Source: Trichomonas tenax | Taxonomy: Eukaryota; Parabasalia; Trichomonadida; Trichomonadidae | Assembly (NCBI GenBank): GCA_023091735.1 | Contig: JALKBU010000182.1 | Location: 1 to 64,000 of the forward strand | Reading direction: 5' to 3' | Length of the DNA stretch: 64,000 bases | Shown here: positions 58,310 through 64,000 of the stretch, in pieces | Layout: every line of letters begins with the position of its first letter | Numbering within the stretch: the stretch's first letter is position 1 | The notes under the pieces: generated by a model | What the model saw: the letters and a program-made list of their open reading frames with translations, nothing else | What the model was told of the DNA's origin: nothing | The model's database searches: none | Position numbers and translations under genes: made by a program

Positions 58310-59200
58310 ATGATATATTCGTTCACTTTTCCTTTCTTTCTAGTTCTTTTCATATGTGTTATGTTTCTTTGTCATGAATGTTTCCTCTTCAAATACATTT
58401 ACGCAGAGCTTTGTTCGCTCAATTCAACATTATTTTGGATTAAATTGCATTATTTAATATTTATTTATACGGCAATATGTTATTTAAGTTCCATATTCTC
58501 AGACCCTGGAATATTGACAGAAGAAAGAATGAGAATAATTAAGTCAGAACCCTGTTATAAAGATGATTTAGATGATGATCTTGAATTAAATTATTGCTAC
58601 AAATGTAAGATGTCCAGACCACCTCGCTGTCATCATTGCAGGCATATTAACAACTGTGTTTTAGAATTTGAACACTTTTGTCCTTTTATTAATAATACAA
58701 TTGGAAAAAGGAATTACAGGACGTTTGTGTTGTTCATGATATCATCCCTTATCTTGTCTGTTAGCGTTGTACCTGTTTATACTCAAGTATTTTTGTTAGT
58801 TGGACCTTTTAACGCAGGAATAATTTTGTGTGTTTGGAGTGTTTTAATGTTTTTGATTTTAGATTTCTTCCTTGCAGGAATGCTTCATACGCAAATAGAG
58901 CTAATGCTTGCGAATGAGACGTCGCTAGAATCTGAAAAATATAAGAAAGGATGTTCAAAATATAATACAATGTCTGTTTACAAGAATCTGTGCTGCAGAC
59001 TTGGCGATAATCCATATCTGTGGATTCTTCCGTTGCCAAACACAAAACTGAGTGGAATTTATGAAATAAATACTCAATATGCAGCCTTCATTAATAAGAA
59101 ATACGACGATGAAGATGATGAAGATGATAATATATCACCGCAACAGAGATTGCAGAAAACAATGAGACGCTTTAAAGAAAATGAATCGAATAACACATGA
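58310..59200 (+). CDS. DHHC-type protein S-acyltransferase with EHFC motif
   Basis: The 296-residue protein has two N-terminal membrane segments (about 3-22 and 45-65) and a DPG motif (SDPGIL). The cysteine-rich domain follows (YCYKCKMSRPPRCHHCRHIN then NCVLEFEHFCPFINNTIGKR), then two more membrane segments (FMISSLILSVSVVPVYTQVF; NAGIILCVWSVLMFLILDFF). A TTxE-like TSLE and a C-terminal NLCCRLGDNPYLWILPLP block complete the family. DHHC enzymes move palmitate from CoA to cysteines on target proteins. Zinc-binding residues and the catalytic cysteine (Cys124) are present, but DHHC reads EHFC. The frame is open six codons further to a TTG; an initiator places the start at 58310. The acidic C-terminal tail is DDEDDEDDN. 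Confidence 0.9.
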   Translation: MIYSFTFPFFLVLFICVMFLCHECFLFKYIYAELCSLNSTLFWIKLHYLIFIYTAICYLSSIFSDPGILTEERMRIIKSEPCYKDDLDDDLELNYCYKCKMSRPPRCHHCRHINNCVLEFEHFCPFINNTIGKRNYRTFVLFMISSLILSVSVVPVYTQVFLLVGPFNAGIILCVWSVLMFLILDFFLAGMLHTQIELMLANETSLESEKYKKGCSKYNTMSVYKNLCCRLGDNPYLWILPLPNTKLSGIYEINTQYAAFINKKYDDEDDEDDNISPQQRLQKTMRRFKENESNNT

Positions 59201-59412
59201 GAATAAATTAGAGAGAAGCATACTGTCAAATATATCAAAGAGACGTTCAATTCAACTTACAAATATCATAAAGTTTTATAAAGATTGATAGCAGCAGAAA
59301 CTTAAGCAAATATGTTTCTCACCTTAAAAAAATCGGAGGAAAAAATTATTACATAGATAAGTATGTTTTTATGTGATTCAAATCTCGCTTCCTTCATGAT
59401 TATTTAATATAT

Positions 59413-60778
59413 TCAACGCCATCTTAGAATGAACTTATTTAATCGATAAATATTAATTGCATTGGTTTTAATTTTTGTTACTAAAACATCCAAGAACCAT
59501 GGATGAATATTTTCTCTTAGAACGCGTTCATTTATAAGTAAATCAATAACTGAACTTTCGTTGTTTAGGACATATATTGAATTCACGAATGAGCCCCATG
59601 ATTTAACTCTATTATTAGTAATTGTGTCAAGTTTATCTGATAGATATAAGTTTTGAAGATTATTATTACATATCACATTATAGTTGATTGTGGTGGCCTT
59701 TGCCAGAACTAAAGTCTCAAGATTTATTGAATCTGAAAATACATCACCAATAATTTGGCATTCAACTTAAAGATATGTTACATTACTTTTTGGTGCATGA
59801 ACAATGATACGATTGTCATTAATTGAAATCAATGTATCATTATATGCTTTGTAATTATCAGATACAAAATCGGTTATTGAACATAAATTATGGCAATATA
59901 TAGATGGATTCCCAATTATTTTACTGACATTTGAAATGTTAACTAAATTGAGGTTTGAACAATTATAAAATGCATATTCCTCAATTGTACCGATATTATT
60001 AATATTCATTGAAGCGAGTTTTGGACAATAATAAAATGCAAATTCCTCAATTGTACTGATATTATTGATATTAATTGAAATGATATTTGGACATCGATCA
60101 AATGTGAATCTTTTTATTATTTCGATATTATTGATATTGATTGAAATGAGACTTGAACAATAAACAAATGCAATAGTCATTGATTACTCTAACAGATTCT
60201 TCAAATGGAATTGTTTCATTGTTACCTTTATGCATAAAGGCAATTGTGCGATTAGAGTCGTAAATCATGCTTTCTTGTTCTTGAAAAAATTGACTTTGTG
60301 GATCAATTGAGATATTTCGGATGCCTAAAAAAGTTATATTTGATACACTTTTTGGCAATGCTACATTGCTTAAATTTGTCCTAGCAAATGTATTGTATCC
60401 AATGGACTGAAGTTGAGAATCTGGTTTGATAATAAACTCTTCCATATGATAGCAATAATAAAACGCTTTATCCCCTATTATTTGCAAACTTTGAGGGAGA
60501 ATTATTGGCCATATATTGCATCTAGATAATGCTTTATTTACAATTTTTGTGAGATTTAAGCACATTGACAAGTTAATTGAAGTAATTCCATAGCAATAAT
60601 AAAAAACTTCATCTCTGATTTCTTGCAACTGTGAATTTTCGTAAAATGTTATTGATCCAAGAAAAGATCCATTAAAACATCGAACATCAATGATAATGAT
60701 ATCACTGGGAATAACAATGCTTTCTGCACTATGGCGAACATCATTAAATGTCAAAATTCTTTCAGTTATGAATAGCAA
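59413..60778 (-). pseudogene. BspA-like leucine-rich-repeat surface protein gene, broken
   Basis: The reverse strand encodes LRR_5/BspA-type repeats, about 22-24 residues each, with the pattern I-x-x-x-A/V-F-x-x-C-x-x-L (INDY then AFVYCSSLISININNIEII; EEFAFYYCPKLASMNINNIG). The frame shifts near 60170, so 60778-60128 and 60180-59413 are separate frames, and a TAA at 59767-59769 interrupts the second. No ATG precedes the first part, which runs back in frame to a TGA near 60856 without a start. BspA-like proteins are a very large trichomonad family thought to act at the cell surface in adhesion. This copy is not functional as read. Confidence 0.78.
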
Positions 60779-61235
60779 GCACGGAAACTTTTTGAATCTG
60801 TTTTCAAAACTGTGATTGATGTCAAAAAATGGCTTTTTTACAATAACGGTTATTCATATGATGGCCATCATTCAATATATTATAAGATTATTCATCGTTG
60901 AGATTATATAGAAAATGATAATGAGACACTCTTATCAAACTTCCCTTAAACTTGCAAATCCGAGTAACGACAGATAAAACAAAACGCAGGGGAAAGCTTC
61001 CCAATTTTAAAAACTTCGCTCTTGCTTTAAAAAACCAAGTTAGCAAGCTTAAATAGATACAAAATGTAAACAATTTGACATATAATGCTACAATGACAAA
61101 AAAGCTAAAACTAAATAAATATTCATAATTTAGGTGATTTAATGAAATATTTTGCTATGGATGCAATATCTATGTCCATATTTCTACGTCTGAGACAAAA
61201 CAAAAGACAAAAAAAAATAACGAATTTTTTCAAAA
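60779..61235. other. intergenic spacer
   Basis: About 455 bp between divergent units. TTTGACATATAAT at 61074-61086 is a weak version of the recurring element, 150 bases from the next start; TTTTTTCAAAA directly precedes the ATG at 61236. Confidence 0.4.
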
Positions 61236-61991
61236 ATGACGCAGCCTGCTACGACGACTGAACCTGTCAGCGAAGCACTGCTTAAATACGACGCGCCAGT
61301 CATCAGTGAGCTTGTAAACACAAAAAAGATCAAAAAGGCGGCAGCGCCAGCGGCAGCAAATCCACAACAGTGGTTAGTCGACTTTCTCGACAAAATATTT
61401 CCTCCGAAGAAAATCAACGATGGTGGACTCGAGTACCTGCAGCATGCGAGCACCGCAGCTACATCTCGCTCAGACATTATCGCCCTAGAAGAGCAATTAG
61501 ACCTTCTCCTCAAACAGAAAAAGGCCAGGGCCACGGGAATATGTCCCATTAGGGCTGCCCTCTTCGATGAGTGTTTCAACGAGGTGATAAGACAAGTTGC
61601 TATCGATTCGACCGAAAGAGCGACGCTTCTCGTTGACATAAGAGACGAAATTCAGGAAACAATCAATGGATATAAGAAGCAATACGAGTCGATTACAGCA
61701 CACGGAATTCGTGGAGCAATTCACAGAGAACAAAATAAGAATAATCTTATAAAGGAGAACCAAAGACTTGAAGCTGAGATAAAGGCGTTCGAGGACAAGA
61801 TCGCTGATCTTAAAAAACGCATGAAAGACGCAGAAACGAATGATCAATTGGACACACAAGCGAAACTGAAGGAACATAAAGAGAAAATGGCCATCCACCA
61901 GCAGGAGAATGCTGCACTTAGGAAGAAACTTGAAGATTTCTTGACATCGCCTGTAGTCATCGATGACAAGCCACCGCCATCCAAGAAGTAA
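61236..61991 (+). CDS. DNALI1: axonemal inner-arm dynein light chain p28 (DNALI1)
   Basis: The 251-residue protein matches p28/IDA4. RATGICPIRAALFDECFNEV then IRQVAIDSTERATLLVDIRD corresponds to the family signature eTGICPvR..Ly.qcFdELIRQvTi.c.ERGlLL.rvRdEi, and a long C-terminal coiled coil (about 155-235) follows. N-terminal residues are variable and alanine/proline-rich. p28 binds actin and inner-arm dynein heavy chains in the axoneme. Human DNALI1 is about 258-280 residues. The stop lies in TAAA. Confidence 0.93.
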   Translation: MTQPATTTEPVSEALLKYDAPVISELVNTKKIKKAAAPAAANPQQWLVDFLDKIFPPKKINDGGLEYLQHASTAATSRSDIIALEEQLDLLLKQKKARATGICPIRAALFDECFNEVIRQVAIDSTERATLLVDIRDEIQETINGYKKQYESITAHGIRGAIHREQNKNNLIKENQRLEAEIKAFEDKIADLKKRMKDAETNDQLDTQAKLKEHKEKMAIHQQENAALRKKLEDFLTSPVVIDDKPPPSKK

Positions 61992-62631
61992 AATCTGGAT
62001 AATACCAGTTGTTAATAAACGTATCTTGTTCATAAAAAACATCATTTCATATATTTTTTCAAAATTGATACATTTTTCTTTTTCAATCTTCTCTAATTCA
62101 GGCATTAGATATCTCTTCAAGAACTAAATCTAATGGCTAGATGAATTTCTGATATTTTGAAAATAACTTTATTTTCATGAAATAACTTATACTATAGCAT
62201 ATCACTACTATAAAATCTATTTCCCTTATATGGGAGTTATGAATCATAAAGTATGATCAATAATGGCTATTAATAATAGAGATATTGCAAATATTTTATA
62301 ATATTCATCAATAACTAAACAACATAACAGCCTATCATAGCTACATGGATTTGTTGAGAAGAACCTTGTTTGAATCTAAAATATTTTATTTCAAGAATGA
62401 AATATGAACGAATCATAACACGGTATAATGGCGAGGGTTCAGGCTATTTAATTCTATGTTGACGAGATAAATATTAAAAATATTAATTTTGGAATTAAAT
62501 GCTGATATTAAAAATATATGGTCTGTAGTAAATCAAAATTGATATGGCAGCTTTAGGATGTTGATAAACGTTAACAAAACAAAAGAAAAAGAAGTTGCAA
62601 AAAAAATAATAATAATTTGACAATAAAAATG
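61992..62631. other. intergenic spacer
   Basis: About 640 bp, AT-rich, no gene seen. Confidence 0.4.
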
Positions 62632-62644
62632 TTTACATGACAGT
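62632..62644 (+). promoter_or_regulatory. TTTACATGACAGT element before PACRG
   Basis: Ends 36 bases before the ATG at 62681; no initiator-like string is visible near the ATG. Confidence 0.45.
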
Positions 62645-62680
62645 TTGTTGAAAATACGTTATTGTTACAAAATATAAACA

Positions 62681-63391
62681 ATGTCTATTGAAAGGCCACG
62701 CCTTGGAAAGACAGAAGAACAACCAACCGTCCAATCTCGCACAATCAAGAAGAAGACGACAGCAGTGAAGTCGAGGGGCCTAGGAATGGCACCAAAGCCA
62801 AAACCACCGAAAGAATTCACACAATTCCGTCGTTTCTACGACCGTGGTGATTTACCAATCTCTCGTAACTACGGTGAAGAAAATGGACCAATTCACTGGA
62901 AAGTTTCTCCAGATCTTCTCGATTATCACCACTATTTGCCTGTTTTCTTCGATGGACTTCGCGAAACAGAAGAACCGTACTGGTACTTCTCTTACTACGG
63001 TACTCTCGACCTTATTGCACAGGGCCCAACAAAAATCCTCGCTGTTGTTCCTCAATTAATTATTCCGTTAAAGAAAGACTTAAATACACGCGATCCAGAT
63101 ATTCTATGCCGCTGCATGGCCGTCATTCAGGCACTCGTCAAGGCTGATCCTTTGATCAGTGAAGCTCTCGTTCCTTATTATCTCCAGATTTTACCAGTCT
63201 TCAACGAATTCTTCCTCGACAACAAGAACATCGGCGACAGAATCGAGTATAGCCAGCGCAAGCATAATAACCTTTCTGACTTGATCCATGAAACTCTTGA
63301 AGAAATGGAAAAGAGTGGTGGCCCAGAAGCCTATATCAACATCAAATACATGATCCCATCATACCAGTCAGCTGTTGCAGGCGGCGCATAA
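62681..63391 (+). CDS. PACRG: parkin co-regulated gene protein homologue
   Basis: The 236-residue protein matches PACRG strongly. FRRFYDRGDLPISRNYGEEN with IHWKVSPDLLDYHHYLPVFF then DGLRETEEPY is the conserved core, and HEFL-like helices (TRDPDILCRCMAVIQALVKA, YYLQILPVFNEFFLDNKNIG) complete the armadillo-like fold. PACRG with FAP20 forms the inner junction between A- and B-tubules of doublet microtubules. The N-terminus is basic (TIKKKTTAVKSRGLGMAPKP). The stop lies in TAAA. Confidence 0.96.
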   Translation: MSIERPRLGKTEEQPTVQSRTIKKKTTAVKSRGLGMAPKPKPPKEFTQFRRFYDRGDLPISRNYGEENGPIHWKVSPDLLDYHHYLPVFFDGLRETEEPYWYFSYYGTLDLIAQGPTKILAVVPQLIIPLKKDLNTRDPDILCRCMAVIQALVKADPLISEALVPYYLQILPVFNEFFLDNKNIGDRIEYSQRKHNNLSDLIHETLEEMEKSGGPEAYINIKYMIPSYQSAVAGGA

Positions 63392-63854
63392 AGTGATTAT
63401 TTCGTTTTTTTTATTTGACCATTACTAAACAAGAATGTTTTCAATAGTCATTGTATTTCTTTAACCTCGAAAGGATTGTTTAAAGGTTCTAAGGCCGGCA
63501 TCACGTTTTATTACATAAGAAATATCAAAAAATCGAAGTTAATATAGAATAATAAAGCACATACTTATTTGAGATATTTTTGATGATATTCTTTGATTTA
63601 GAAATGATAGAAAATGTTTATATTATGAAGTACGCCAAAAAATAGAAAATAAACTACAAAAAATAAGTTAAGATTGTATCAAAAAGTAAGACAACCGTCA
63701 GGATAAAACACATTTCTTCTCTGTTTTCTTCAAATACGAGAACAGCATCCGTGGCTCTGATGGAAAATCAACTCGAAAATGCGGCCAAATAATAATTATA
63801 TGATATGATTATTAGTTAAAAAAAAGTCAATTTCTGAGTCAATTAAATTATAAT
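63392..63854. other. intergenic spacer
   Basis: About 460 bp, AT-rich, between convergent genes; nothing recognised. Confidence 0.4.
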
Positions 63855-64000
63855 TTACTCGTTATCCTGTGTCCAGAGCTGAACGTTATCACGGAGGAGC
63901 TGAAGGATCATTGTAGCTTCGGAGTATGAACCATCAGAGTTCTTCTCAACGTTGGAGGAGCATGTGTTGTATGTCTTCTGAGCAAGATCGATAGCCTTCT
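63855..64000 (-). CDS. 14-3-3 protein, C-terminal fragment at window edge
   Basis: The reverse complement of the last 146 bases reads KAIDLAQKTYNTCSSNVEKN, then SYSEATMILQLLRDNVQLWT then QDNE and a stop at 63855-63857. This is the last part of a 14-3-3 protein: the dSTLIMQLLRDNLTLWT helix is diagnostic. 14-3-3 proteins bind phosphoserine/threonine motifs as dimers. The rest of the gene lies beyond the window. Confidence 0.92.
   Translation of the reverse strand, partial: KAIDLAQKTYNTCSSNVEKNSDGSYSEATMILQLLRDNVQLWTQDNE

Noticed and set aside
1..64000. Spliceosomal introns
   Set aside because: I looked for the trichomonad type of intron ending in ACTAACACACAG near broken frames and saw none. 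Frames of the recognised genes are continuous.
1..64000. CRISPR arrays, rRNA genes, prophage
   Set aside because: No regular spaced repeats of CRISPR type, no rRNA-like blocks, no phage genes. The sequence is eukaryotic nuclear.

Overview
The window is AT-rich eukaryotic DNA from a compact protist genome. Its genes are almost all single-exon, and their coding parts are visibly richer in GC than the flanks. The best fit is a parabasalid (trichomonad), closest in character to Tritrichomonas foetus or Trichomonas vaginalis. The evidence is an initiator element of the TCAYTWYTCA type touching or nearly touching start codons, DUF3447-type ankyrin genes, a BspA-like leucine-rich-repeat gene, a bacterial-type rubrerythrin, several stop codons inside TAAA, and a rich set of flagellar genes. 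The species call is inference; nothing here proves it.

Layout. Bases 1-4474 hold no intact gene, but decayed reading frames survive at 3-332, 2388-2732 and about 3190-3320. Bases 4475-13536 carry an MdaB-like flavodoxin-fold quinone reductase, a tiny Ran-binding-domain protein, a 1621-residue CFAP43 (axonemal tether component) and a tubby-like protein. Bases 13540-18500 are a gene desert with a TGA-interrupted relic, a 30-bp repeat array encoding decapeptides, and a strong hairpin. A tRNA-Gly(CCC) at 18499 sits 25 bp ahead of a beta-helix-type membrane protein. Bases 20900-28250 are an accessory stretch: two inverted copies of a ~920-bp transposon (one with a perfect 11-bp target duplication), a Pin1-like protein, a broken ankyrin gene and a fold-back repeat. 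From 28496 on the genes are dense again: CSN7-like, an armadillo-like protein, IFT121/WDR35, a type I membrane protein, a cyclin, BRAP2, coiled-coil proteins, rubrerythrin, NIP7, an alpha/beta hydrolase, a VPS39-like HOPS/CORVET subunit, a CEP78-like LRR protein, a DHHC-type acyltransferase, axonemal dynein light chain p28, PACRG and the end of a 14-3-3 gene. Among them lie a broken tetraspanin-like gene, a large broken ankyrin gene and a broken BspA-like gene.

How the genes fit together. Many encode flagellar or basal-body proteins (CFAP43, tubby-like, IFT121, CEP78-like, DNALI1/p28, PACRG, possibly several coiled-coil proteins). This matches a flagellate, although the genes are scattered and on both strands, not in an operon. 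The rest is housekeeping: vesicle tethering, ribosome assembly, the COP9 signalosome, ubiquitin/Ras signalling, the cell cycle and oxygen defence.

The main unexplained signal is a short element, TTTACATGWCAAA, in either orientation, 17-60 bp before many start codons and clustered up to five times before IFT121. It differs from the initiator and mostly marks genes that lack a clear initiator. Other points worth a second look are a palmitoyltransferase with EHFC for DHHC, a Pin1-like protein without its two active-site histidines, a BRAP2 with a broken RING, and relic genes interrupted by stops with no frameshift.
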